A stretch of 64,000 nt of DNA, taken from contig NC_079876.1 of NCBI RefSeq assembly GCF_029227915.1, positions 34,517,828 to 34,581,827 of the forward strand, in the 5' to 3' direction. Below, piece by piece: positions 37,277 through 49,300 of the stretch; positions within the stretch are counted from its first letter, which is position 1; each line of letters opens with the position of its first letter. The position numbers were made by a program, and so were the translations under genes. Origin of the DNA: Hydractinia symbiolongicarpus. Its lineage: Eukaryota > Cnidaria > Hydrozoa > Anthoathecata > Hydractiniidae. The notes below the pieces were generated by a model. That model had not been told where the DNA came from. It searched no databases and saw only the letters and a program-made list of their open reading frames with translations.

Positions 37277-38164
37277 GGTTTTCTTTTTATAACCAGAAGT
37301 GACCTACACAACTATGCTGATGATAATACATTGTCAAGCTTTTCCAATTCAATTCCAAACCTCATTAAAATTTTAGAAGGTGAGTCTGAGCAGGCGTTAG
37401 CATGGCTACATGAAAATAAAATGATTGCTAACCCTGACAAATTTCAATGCATTATAATCAGCAAAGATAGGATAGAAAACACAAGTAGTAAACTGATAAG
37501 AATCGGAGATAAAAACATATATTCGCAAGACACAGTCAAACTGTTAGGAGTTAAAATTGACAATAACCTTAGATTTGATCAGCACTTAAATGAGGTTTGC
37601 AAGAAAGCATCTGCGCAACTAAATGCTTTGTATAGATTTAAAAACATACTTCCTTTTAAAGCTAAGAGTGTCTTAGCAGAAAGTTTTGTGTATTCAAACT
37701 TTAACTACTGTCCACTTATTTGGAATTTCTCATCTTCAAAATCACTTTCTAGGGTCGAAAAACTCCATAAGCGAGCCCTAAAATTTGTAGATAGCGGATA
37801 TTCAGAGAGAAAAGAAAGGTACATTTCTACCAAGAACAAAAGTAACTACATGAAAATTATGCGAATACGAAATCTATGTATAGAGATTTTTAAATCTCTT
37901 AATAATTTAAATCCGCCATTTATGTTAGACATCTTTCAACGCAGCGAAACAAACAGGCCAGTACGAAGTCAATATTTAAATAATCTTAAAACATTGAACT
38001 TTAATACAAAAAATTTTGGGGAAAAATGTCTTCGCTCATTGGGGCCTAAAATTTGGAATACTTTACCTTCCGAATTGAAAAGTTGTAACAGCCTTAAAAA
38101 ATTTAAAACGAAACTAAAGGAGTATGATTTCAGTCACTCGGTCTATTTAAATATTTTTTCTTAA
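37277..38164 (+). pseudogene. LINE ORF2, 3' part: YADD catalytic motif, thumb and C-terminal domain
   Basis: In a frame one base on from the 5' part, the sequence reads GFLFITRSDLHNYADDNT. It enters the reverse transcriptase just before motif C, with YADD at 37313-37324. It then continues through the thumb-like region (KTVKLLG-type block read here as DTVKLLGVKID) and a CR1-like C-terminal region with SLGPKIWNTLP near the end, to TAA 38162-38164. The missing piece between this and the 5' part carries motif A, with the first catalytic Asp, and motif B. From the usual family spacing I estimate roughly 80 residues lost. The junction is at about 37275-37280. This ~295-codon part has no further stops. 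Confidence 0.85.
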
Positions 38165-38324
38165 TTTTTATACATTTTTCATAAAACCATAAACAAATTT
38201 TTGTCGGATTTGATTAGTTTCCTGTATATTTATAAGTATGTATTTATTTATTTTTTTATATCAGGAAGCTATATGTACATAGTTATTTCTCCGACGTTAA
38301 ATAAATTAAGAAAAAAAAAAAAAA
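38165..38324 (+). other. LINE 3' UTR, AATAAA signal and A14 tail
   Basis: The region is about 145 bases of very AT-rich sequence followed by an uninterrupted run of 14 A at 38311-38324. A canonical AATAAA lies at 38300-38305, only about five bases before the tail, closer than usual. A 6-bp inverted pair, GTCGGA at 38203-38208 and TCCGAC at 38290-38295, could close a large stem-loop. Reverse transcriptases of some LINEs recognise 3' hairpins, but this pairing is short and may be chance. Confidence 0.7.
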
Positions 38325-39783
38325 TCAGATAAATATCGCTAATTACATGTTGGTACGAATATGTGACTCAACCGTTGTAACTCAAACGGACCGACACCGT
38401 TAGAAAGTCAATGAAATGTAGTTTTTGAAACTGTTGCTATTTCTTCAGCGCGCGACAACGGCCAGGATTGGTCCCACAGTAAAGAATGACTTATATACCC
38501 AAATTTTTAAATGAAGCGCTACCACAGCGCCCAGTGTAATCGCTGAGTTCCGGCAATCGCGTCAAAATAAGAAGAATTTTATTTCTTGGAGTCCAATTGT
38601 CTCACTTTCACATTTATAAGGTCACAGTCCTTAATCAGTTCAATTAAGTCCCACAGTCAATCGTTTCACTGTTAAAAGCCATACAACCTAGTAATATCAG
38701 AAAAATATCGCTAAATTCATGTTGGTACGAATATGTGCCTCAACCATTGTAACTCAAACGGACTGATACTGTTAGAAAGTCAATGAAATGTAGTTTTTGA
38801 AACTGTCGCTATTTCTTCAGCGCGCGATAACGGCTAGGATTGGTCCCACAATAAAAAACGACTTTTTTATCTCAATTCTTAAATGAAGCGCTACCACAGA
38901 GCCCAGTGTAATCGCTGAGTTTCGGCAATCATGTGAAATTAAGAAGAATGTTATTTCTTGGAGTCCAATTGTCTCCTTTATCACATTTATCAGGTGACAG
39001 TCCAAAGTTAGTTCAATTAAGTCCCACAGTCAATCGTTTCATAGTTAAAAGCGATGCAACCTAGTAATATCACAAAAATATCGCTAAATACATGTTTGTA
39101 CGAATGTGTGACCTAACCGTTGTAACTCAAACGGACAGACACCGTTAGAAAGTCAATGAAATGTAGTTTTTTAAACTGTCGCTATTTCTTCAGCGCGCGA
39201 TAACGGATAGGATTGGTCCCACAGTAAAGAATGACTTATTTATCTAAATTTTTAAATGAAGCGCTACCACAGCGCCCAGTGTAATCGCTGAGTTCCGGCA
39301 ATCACGTCAAATTAAGAAGAATGTTATTTCTTGGAGTCCAATTGTCTCATTTATCACATTTATCAGATCACAGTCCAAACTTAGTTCAATTAAGTCCCAC
39401 AGTCAATCGGTTCACTGTTAAAAGCGATGCAACCTAGTAATATCAGAAAAATATCGCTAAATTCATGTTGGTACGAATATGTGCCTCAACCATTGTAACT
39501 TAAACGGACTGATACCGTTAGAAAGTCAATGAAATGTAGTTTTTGAAACTGTCGCTATTTCTTCAGCGCGCGATAACGGATAGGATTGGTCCCACAGTAA
39601 GGAATGACTTATTTATCTAAACTCTTAAATGAAGCGCTACCACAGCGGCCAGTGTAAACGCCGAGCTCCGGCAATCGCGTCAAATTAAGGAGAATGTTAT
39701 TTCTTGGAGTCCAATTGTCTCATTTTTCACATTTATCAGGTCACAGTCCAAAGTTAGTTCAATTAAGTCCCACAGTCAATCGT
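38325..39783 (+). repeat. 7-monomer HOR copy 2, part downstream of the LINE
   Basis: It starts with TCAGATAAATATCGC and follows 31291-32749 at a constant offset of 7034 (2610 plus the 4424-bp insertion). Shared private variants include TTATATACCCAAATTTT (38490s against 31457 onward), AATCGCGTCAAAATAAG and GAGCTCCGGCAATCGCG. The match fades near 39783, where copy two continues TAGTATGAAAAAAATATCGC in place of the AATGTCAC variant. Confidence 0.9.
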
Positions 39784-40529
39784 TTCATTGTTAAAAGCGA
39801 TGCAACCTAGTAGTATGAAAAAAATATCGCTAAATACATGTTGGTACGAATATTTGACACAACCGTTGAAACTCAAACGGACTGACACCGTTAGAAAGTC
39901 AATGAAATGTAGTTCTTGAAACTGTCGCTATTTCTTCAGCGCGCGATAACGGCTAGGATTGGTCCCACAATAAAAAACGACTTCTTTATCTCAATTCTTA
40001 AATGAAGCGCTACCACAGAGCCCAGTGTAATTGCTGAGTTTCGTCAATCATGTCAAATTAAGGAGAATGTTATTTCTTGGAGTCCAATTGTCTCATTTTT
40101 CACATTTATCAGGTCACAGTCCAAAGTTAGTTCAATTAAGTCCCACAGTCAATCGTTTCATAGTTAAAAGCTATGCAACATAGTAATATCAGATAAATAT
40201 CGCTAAATACATGTTGGTACGAATGTGTGACCTAACCGTTGAAACACAAACGGACTGACACCATTAGAAAGTCAATGAAATGTAGTTCTTGAAACTGTCG
40301 CTATTTCTTCAGCGCGCGATAACGGCTAGGATTACTCGCACAATAAAAAACGACTTTTTTATCTCAATTCTTAAATGAAGCGCTACCACGGAGCCCAGTG
40401 TAATCGCTGAGTTTCGGCAATCATGTGAAATTAAGAAGAATGTTATTTCTTGGAGTCCAATTGTCTCCTTTATCACTTTATCAGGTGACAGTCCAAAGTT
40501 AGTTCAATTAAGTCCAACAGTCAATCGTT

Positions 40530-41575
40530 TCATAGTTAAAAGCGATGCAACCTAGTAATATCACAAAAATATCGCTAAATACATGTTTGTACGAATGTGT
40601 GACCTAACCGTTGTAACTCAAACGGACAGACACCGTTAGAAAGTGAATGAAATGTAGTTTTTGAAACTGTCGCTATTTCTTCAGCGCGCGATAACGGATA
40701 GGATTGGTCCCACAGTAAAGAATGACTTATTTATCTAAATTTTTAAATGAAGCGCTACCACAGCGCCAGTGTAATCGCTGAGTTCCGGCAATCACGTCAA
40801 ATTAAGAAGAATGTTATTTCTTGGAGTCCAATTGTCTCATTTATCACATTTATCAGATCACAGTCCAAATTTAGTTCAATTAAGTCCCACAGTCAATCAG
40901 TTCACTGTTAAAAGCGATGCAACCTAGTAATATCAGATAAATATCGCTAAATACATGTTGGTACGAATATGTGACCCAAACGTTGTAACTCAAACGGACT
41001 GACACCGTTAGAAAGTCAATGAAATGTAGTTTTTGAAACTATTGCTACTTCTTCAGCGCGCGCTAACGGCTAGGATTGGTCCCACAGTAACAAATGACTT
41101 TTTTTAGCTTAATTTTTAAATGAAGCGGTACCACAGCGCCCAGTGTAATCGCTGAGTTCCGGAAATCACGTCAAATTAAGAAGAATGTTATTTCTTAGAG
41201 TCCAATTGTCTCACTTTCACATTTATAAGGCCACAGTCCATAATCAGTTCAATTAAGTCCCACAGTCAATCGTTTCACTGTTAAAAGCCATACATACTAG
41301 TAATATCAGAAAAATATCGCTAAATTCATGTTGGTACGAATATGTGCCTCAACCATTGTAACTCAAACGGATTGATACTATTAGAAAGTCAATGAAATGT
41401 ACTTTTTGAAACTGTCTCTATTTCTTCAGCGCGGGATAACAGCTAGGATTGGTCCCACAGTAAGAAATGACTTATTTATCTAAATTTTTAATTGAAGCGC
41501 TACCACAGAGACCAGTGTAATCGCTAAGTTGTGGCAATCATGTCAAATTAAGAAGAATGTTATTTCTTGGAGTCC
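40530..41575 (+). repeat. Partial third copy of the 2610-bp block
   Basis: This ~1.05-kb stretch matches about 30140-31186. It includes the rare AAGCGGTACC variant (41125), GCCATACATACTAG and the GTACTTTTTGAAACTGTCTC monomer. It diverges near 41575 (GGAGTCCACTTGTCTCTC), before the position equivalent to the LINE target, so it gives no second empty site. Confidence 0.75.
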
Positions 41576-44500
41576 ACTTGTCTCTCTTATAACATTTATA
41601 AGGTCACAGACCAAAATCAGTTCAATTTAGTCCCACAGTCTATCGTTTCATTGTTAAAAGCGATGCTACCTAGTAATACCAGAAAAATATCGCTAAATAC
41701 ATGTTGGTACGAATATGTGACCCAACCATTGTAACTCAAACGGACCGACACCGTTAGAAAGTCAATGAAATGTTGTTTTTGAAACTGTCGCTATGTCTTC
41801 AGCGCGCGATAACGGGAAGGATTGGTCCCACAGTAAAGAATGACTTAATTATCTAAATTTTTAATTGAAGCGCTACCACAGCGCCCAGTGTAATCGCTGA
41901 TTTCCGGCAATCACGTCAAATTAAGAAGAATGTTTTTTTCTTGGAGTACAATTGTCTCATTTATCACATTTATCAGGTCACAGTCCAAAGTTAGTTCAAT
42001 TAAGTCCCACAGTCAATCGTTTCACTGTTAAAAGCGATGCAACCTAGGAATATCAGATAAATATCGCTAAATACATGTTGGTAGGAATATGTGACACAAC
42101 CGTTGTAACTCAAACGGATTGATACTGTTACAAAGTCAATGAAATGTAGGTTTTGAAACTGTTGCTATTTCTTCAGCGCGCGATAACGGCTAGGATTGGT
42201 CCCACAGTAAAGAATGACTAATTAACCTAAACTTTTAAATGAAGTGCTACCACAGCGCCCAGTGTAATCGCTGAGTTCCGGCAATTAGGTCAAATTAAGA
42301 AGAATGTTATTTCTTGGAGTCCAATTGTCTCATTTATCACATTTATCAGATCACAGTCCAAAGTTAGTTCAACTAAGTCCCACAGTCAATCGTTTCATAG
42401 TTAAAAGCGATGCAATGCGATAACGGCTAGGATTGGTCTCACAATAAAAAAACGACTTTTTTTATCTTAATTCTTAAATGACGCGCTACCACAGAGCCCA
42501 GTGTAATCGCTGAGTTTCGGCAATCATGTCAAATTAAGAAGAATGTTATTTCTTGGAGTCCAATTGTCTCATTTATCACATTTATCATGTCACAGTCCAA
42601 AGTTAGTTCAATTAAGTCCTACAGTCAATCGTTTCATAGTTAAAAGCGATGCAACCTAGTAATATCAGAAAAATATCGTTAATACATGTTGGTACGAATA
42701 TGTGACACAACCGTTGAAACTCAAACGGATTGACACCGTTAAAAAGTCAATGAAGTGTAGTTTTTGAAACTGTCGATATTTCTTAAGCGCGCGATAAGGG
42801 ATAGGATTGGTCCCACAGTAAAGAACGACTTATTTATCTAAACTCTTAAATGAAGCGCTACCACAGCGGCCAGTGTAATCGCTGAGTTCCGGCAATCACG
42901 TCAAATTAAGAAGAATGTTTTTCTCTTGAAGTCCATTTGTGTCATTTATTATATTGATCAGGTCACAGTCCAAAGTTAGTTCAATTAAGTCCCACAGTCA
43001 ATAGTTTCTTTGTTAAAAGCGATGAAACCTAGTAATATCAGATAAACATCGCTAAATACATGTTGGTACGAATATGTGACCAAACCGTTGTTACGGAAAG
43101 GGACTGACACCGTTAGAAAGTCAATGAGATGTAGTTTTTGAAACTGTAACTATTTCTTCAGCGCGCCATAACGGATAGGATTGGTCCCACAGTAAAGAAT
43201 GAGTTATTTATCTAAACTCTTAAATGAAGCGCTACCACAGCGGCCAGTGTAAACGCTGAGTTCCGGCAATCACGTCAAATTAAGAAGAATGTTATTTCTT
43301 GAAGTCCAATTGTCTCATTTATCACATTTATCAGGTCACAGTCCAAAGTTATTTCAATTAAGTCCCACAGTCAATCGTTTCATAGTTAAAAGCAATGCAA
43401 GGTGATAACGGCTAGGATTGGTCCCACAATTAAGAAATGACATTTTTTATCTTAATTCCTAAATTACGCCCTACCACAGAGCCCAGTGTAATACCCTGAG
43501 TTTCGGCAATCATGTCAAATTAAGAAGAATGTTATTTCTTGTAGTCCAATTGACTCCTTTACCATATTTATCAGGTGACGGTCCAAAGTTAGTTCAATTA
43601 AGTCCCACAGTCAATCGTTTCATTGTTAAAAGCGATGCAGCCTAGTAATCTCAGAAAAATATCGCAAAATACATGTTGGTACGAATATGTGACCAAACCG
43701 TTGTAACTCAAACCGACTGACACCGTTAGAAGGTCAATGAAATGTAGTTTTTGAAACAGTCGCTATTTCTTGAGCGCGATAACGGCCAGGATTGGTCCCA
43801 CAGTGAAGAATGACTTATTTACCCAAACTTTTAAATGAAGTGCTACCACAGCGCCCAGTATAAACCCTGAGTTTCGGCAATCATGTCAAATTAAGAAGAA
43901 TGTTATTTCTTGTAGTCCATTTGACTCCTTTACCATATTTATCAGGTGACGGTCCCAAGTTAGTTCAACTAAGTCCCACAGTCAATCGTTTCATTGTTAA
44001 AAGCGATGCAACCTAGTAATCTCAGAAAAATATCGCAAAATACATGTTGGTACGAATATTTGACCAAACCGTTATAACTCAAACCGACTGACACCGTTAG
44101 AAAGTCAATGAAATGTAGTTTTTGAAACTGTCGCTATTTCTTCAGCGCGCGATAACGGCCAGGATTGGTCCCACAGTGAAGAATGACTTATTTACCCAAA
44201 CTTTTAAATGAAGCGCTACCACAGCTCCCAGTGTAAACCCTGAGTTTCGGCAATCACGTCAAATTAGGAAGAATGTTATTTCTTGGAGTCCAATTGTCTA
44301 ACTTTCACATTTATAAGGTCACAGTCCATAATCAGTTCAATTAAGTCCCACAGTCAATCGTTTCACTTTTAAAAGCCATACAACCTAGTAATATCAGAAA
44401 AATATCGCTAAATTCATGTTGGTACGAATATGTGCCTCAACCATTGTAACTCAAACGGATTGATACTGTTAGAAAGTCAATGAAATGTACTTTTTGAAAC

Positions 44501-46300
44501 TGTCCCTATTTCTTCAGCGCGGGATAACAGATAGGATTGGTCCCACAGTAAGAAATGACTTATTTATCTAAATTTTTAAATGAAGCGCTACCACAGAGAC
44601 CAGTGTAATCGCTACGTTTTGGCAATCATGTCAAATTAAGAAGAATGTTATTTCTTGGAGCCCAATTGTCTCCTTTATCACATTAATCAGGTGACAGTCC
44701 AAAGTTAGTTCAATTAAGTCCCACAGTCAATCGTTTCATAGTTAAAAGCGATGAAACCTAGTAATATCAAAAAAATATCGCTAAATACATGTTGGTACGA
44801 ACATGTGACACAACCGTTAAAACTCAAACGGAGCGACACCGTTAGAAAGTAATGAAATATAGTTTTTGAAACTGTCGCTATTTCTTCAGCGCGCGATAAC
44901 GGTCAGGATTGGTCCCACAGTAAAGAATGACTTATTTACCCGAACTTTTAAATGAAGCGCTACCACAGCGCCCAGTGTAATCGCTGAGTTCCGGCAATCA
45001 CGTCAAATTAAGAAGAATGTTATTTCTTGAAGTCCAATTGTCTCATTATTCACATTTATCAGGTCACAGTTCAAAGTTAGTTCAATTAAGTACCACAGTC
45101 AATCGTTTCATAGTTAAAAGCGATGCAACCTAGTAATATCAGAAAAATATTGCTAAATACATGTTGGTACGAATATGTGACCAACCGTTGTAACTGAAAA
45201 GGACTGACGCCGTTAGAAAGTCAATGAAATGTAGTTTTTGAAACTGTCGCTATTTCTTCAGCGCGCGATAACGGATAGGATTGGTCCCACAGTAAGGAAT
45301 GACTTATTTATCTATACTCTTAAATAAAGCTCTACCACAGCGGCCAGTGTAATCGCTGAGTTCCGGCAATCACGTCAAATTAAGTAGAATGTTATTTCTT
45401 GAAGTCCAATTGTCTCATTTTTCACATTTATCAGGTCACAGTCCAAAGTTAGTTGAATTAAGTCCCACAGTCAATTGTTTCTTCGTTAAAGGCGATAAAA
45501 CCTAGTAATATCAAAAAAATATCGCTAAATACATGTTGGTACGAAGATGTGACACAACCGTTGAAACTCAAACGGATTGACACCATTAAAAAGTCAATGA
45601 AGTGTAGTTTTTGAAACTGTCGCTATTTCTTAAGCGTGCGATAACGGATAGGATTGGTCCCACAGTAAAGAACGACTTATTTATCTAAACTCTTAAATGA
45701 AGCGCTACCACAGCGGCCAGTGTAATCGCTGAGTTCCGGCAATCACGTCAAATTAAGAAGATTGTTATTTCTTGAAGTCCAATTGTCTCATTTCTCACAT
45801 TTATCAGGTGACAGTCCAAAGTTAGTTGAATTAAGTCCCACAGTCAATCGTTTCTTTGTTAAAAGCGATGAAACCTAGTAATATCAGATAAATATCGCTA
45901 AATACATGTTGGTACGAATATGTGACCAAACCGTTGTTACGGAAAGGGACTGACACCGTTAGAAAGTCAATGAAATGTAGTTTTTGAAACTGTCGCTATT
46001 TCTTCAGCGCGCGAAAACGGATAGGATTGGTCCCACAGTAAAAATGAGTTATTTATCTAAACTCTTAAATGAAGCGCTACCACAGCGGCCAGTGTAAACG
46101 CTGAGTTCCGGCAATCACGTCAAATTAAGAAGAATGTTATTTCTTGAAGTCCAATTGTCTCATTTATCACATTTATCAGGTCACAGTCCAAAGTTATTTC
46201 AATTAAGTCCCACAGTCAATCGTTTCATAGTTAAAAGCGATGCAATGTGATAACGGCTAGGATTGGTCCCACAATAAAGAAATGACTTTTTTTATCTTAA
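41576..46300 (+). repeat. Diverged satellite segment with truncated monomers and a ~2846-bp repeat
   Basis: Monomers here carry more private substitutions than in the neighbouring HORs. Three lack about 138 bp: the sequence jumps from GCGATGCAA to the GATAACGGCTAGG section at about 42416, 43400 and 46248. The words GTTGTTACGGAAAGGGACTG near 43087 and 45933, and the truncated junctions at 43395 and 46243, are about 2846-2848 bp apart, so the truncated monomer was copied as part of a larger block. No gene is present. Confidence 0.75.
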
Positions 46301-49300
46301 TTCCTAAATTACGCGCTACCACAGAGCCCAGTGTAAACTCTGAGTTTCGGCAATCATGTCAAATTAAGAAGAATGTTTTTTCTTGTAGTCCAATTGTCTC
46401 CTTTACCATATTTATCAGGTGACAGTCCAAAGTTAGTTCAATTAAGTCCCACAGTCAATCGTTTCATTGTTAAAAGCGATGCAACCTAGTAGTCTCAGAA
46501 AAATATCGCAAAATACATGTTGGTACGAATATGTGACCAAACCGTTGTAACTCAAACCGACTGACACCGTTAGAAAGTCAATGAAATGTAGTTTTTGAAA
46601 GTGTCGCTATTTCTTCAGCGCGCGATAACGGCCAGGATTGGTCCCACAGTAAAGAATGACTTATTTACCCAAACTTTTAAATCAAGTGCTACCACAGCGG
46701 CCAGTGTAATCGCTGAGTTCCGGCAATCACGTCAAATTAAGAAGAATGTTATTTCTTGGAGTCCAATTGTCGCACTTTTACATTTATAAGGTCACAGTTC
46801 ATTATCAGTTCAATTAAATCCCACAGTCAATCGTTTCACTGTTAAAAGCCATACAACCTAGTAATATTAGAAAAATATCGCTAAATTCATGTTGGTACGA
46901 ATATGTGCCTCAACCATTGTAACTCAAACGGATTGATACTGTTAGAAAGTCAATGAAATGTACTTTTTGAAACTGTCTCTATTTCTTCAGCGCGGGATAA
47001 CAGTTAGGATTGGTCCCACAGTAAGAAATGACTTATTTATCTAAATTTTTAAATGAAGCGCTACCACAGAGACCAGTGTAATCGCTAAGTTTTGGCAATC
47101 ACGTCAAATTAAGAATAATGTTATTTCTTGGAGTCCAATTGTCTCCTTTATCACATTTATCAGGTGACAGTCCAAAGTTAGTTCAATTAAGTCCCACAGT
47201 CAATCGTTTCATAGTTAAAAGCGATGAAACCTAGTAATATCAAAAAAATATCGCTAAATACATGTTGGTACGAATATGTGACACAACCGTTGAAACTCAA
47301 ACGGAGCGACACCGGTAGAAAGTCAATGAAATATAGTTTTTGAAACTGTCGCTATTTCTTCAGCGCGCGATAACGGTCAGGATTGGTCCCACAGTAAAGA
47401 ATGACTTATTTACCCAAACTTTTAAATGAAGCGCTACCACAGCGCCCAGTGTAATCGTGACTTCCGGCAATCACGTCAAATTAAGAAGAATGTTATTTCT
47501 TGGAGTCCAATTGTCTCATTTATCACATTTATCAGGTCTCAGTCCAAATTTATATCAATTAAGTCCCACAGTCAATCGTTTCATAGTTAAAAGCGATGCA
47601 ACCTAGTAATATCAGAAAAATATCGCTAAATACATGTTGGTACGAATATGTGACCCAAACGTTGTAACTCAAACGGACTGGCACCGTTAGCAAGTCAATG
47701 AAATGTAGTTTTTGAAACTATTGCTACTTCTTCAGCGCGCGCTAACGGCAAGGATTGGTCCCACAGTAAAAAAATGACTTCTTTTAGCTTAATTTTTAAA
47801 TGAAGCGCTACCACAGCGCCCAGTGTAATCGCTGAGTTCTGGCAATCACGTCAAATTAAGAAGAATGTTATTTCTTGGAGTCCAATTGTCTCACTTTCAC
47901 ATTTTAAGGTCACAGTCCATAATCAGTTCAATTAAGTCCCACAGTCAATCGTTTCACTGTTAAAAGCCATACAACCTAGTAATATCAGAAAAATATCGCT
48001 AAATACATGTTGGTACGAATATGTGCCTCAACCATTGTAACTCAAACGGATTGATACTGTTAGAAAGTCAATGAAATGTAGTTTTTGAAACTGTCGCTAT
48101 ATATTCAGCGCGGGATAACAGCTAGGATTGGTCCCACAGTAAAGTATGACTTATTTATCTAAACTCTTAAATGAAGCGCTACCGCAGCGGCCAGTGTAAT
48201 CGCTGAGTTCCGGCAATCACGTCAAATTAAGAAGAATGTTATTTCTTGAAGTCCAATTGTCTCATTATTCACATTTATCAGGTCACAGTCCAAAGTTAGT
48301 TCAATTAAGTCCCACAGTCAATCGTTTCATCGTTAAAAGCGATGCAACCTAGTAATATCAAAAAAATATCGCTAAATACATGTTGGTACGAATATGTGAC
48401 ACAACCGTTAAAACTCAAACGGACTGACGCCGTTAGAAAGTCAACAAAATTTAGTTTTTGAAACTGGCACTATCTCCTCAGCGCGCGATACCGGCTAGGA
48501 TTGGTCCCACAATAAAAAATGACTTTTTTTATCTTTATTCTTTAATGACGCGCTACCGCAGAGCCCAGTGTAATCGCTGAGTTTCGGCACCATGTCAAAT
48601 TAAGAAGAATGTTATATCTTGGGTCCAATTGTCTCCTTTATCACATTAATAAGGTGACAGTCCAAAGTTAGTTCAATTAAGTCCCACAGTCAATCGTTTC
48701 ATTGTTAAAAGCGATGAAACCTAGTAATATCAAAATATTATGGCAAAATACATGTTGGTACGAATATGTGACCAAACCGTTGTAACTCAAACCGACTGAC
48801 ACCGTTAGAAAGTCAATGAAATGTAGTTTTTGCAACTGTCGCTATTTCTTCAGCGCGCGATAACGGATAGGATTGGTCCCACAGTAAAGAATGAGTTATT
48901 TATCTAAACTCTTAAATGAAGCGCTACCACAGCGGCCAGTGTAAACGCTGAGTTCCGGCAATCACGTCAAATTAAGAAGAATGTTATTTCTTGGAGTCCA
49001 ATTGTCTCACTTTCACATTTATGAGGTCACAGTTCATAATCAGTTCAATTAAGTCCCACAGTCAATCGTTTCACTGTTAAAAGCCATACAACCTAGTAAG
49101 ATCAGAAAAATATCGCTAAATTCATGTTGGTACGAATAGGTGCCTCAACCATTGTAACTCAAACGGATTGATACTGTTAGAAAGTCAATGAAATGTACTT
49201 TTTGAAACTGTCTCTATTTCTTCAGCGCGGGATAACAGTTAGGATTGGTCCCACAGTAAGAAATGACTTATTTATCTAAATTTTTAAATGAAGCGCTACC

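Larger units (their letters stand above)
33901..38324 (+). mobile_element. CR1/L2-like non-LTR retrotransposon (LINE), defective, 4424 bp
   Basis: This is the only non-satellite sequence in the window. In order it has a 31-bp leader, ORF1 with a coiled coil and an SGNH esterase-like domain, ORF2 with an APE-type endonuclease and reverse transcriptase, a 160-bp 3' end with AATAAA, and 14 terminal A residues. An ORF1 esterase domain plus this type of endonuclease and reverse transcriptase points to the CR1/L2 group. The poly(A) end is less typical of classical CR1, which usually ends in short tandem repeats, so the clade is tentative. Comparison with the empty copy at 31290/31291 fixes both ends and shows no target-site duplication beyond a possible one-base T. 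Three stops in ORF1 and a frameshifting deletion in ORF2 make it non-autonomous. Confidence 0.93.

Noticed and set aside
38203-38295. 3' UTR stem-loop as a proven reverse transcriptase recognition hairpin
   Set aside because: Only six paired bases about 81 bases apart in AT-rich sequence; too weak to claim without comparison to other copies.
33901-38324. LTR retrotransposon or DNA transposon
   Set aside because: There are no terminal direct or inverted repeats, no integrase, protease or transposase, and the element ends in poly(A) with an APE endonuclease plus reverse transcriptase order typical of LINEs.
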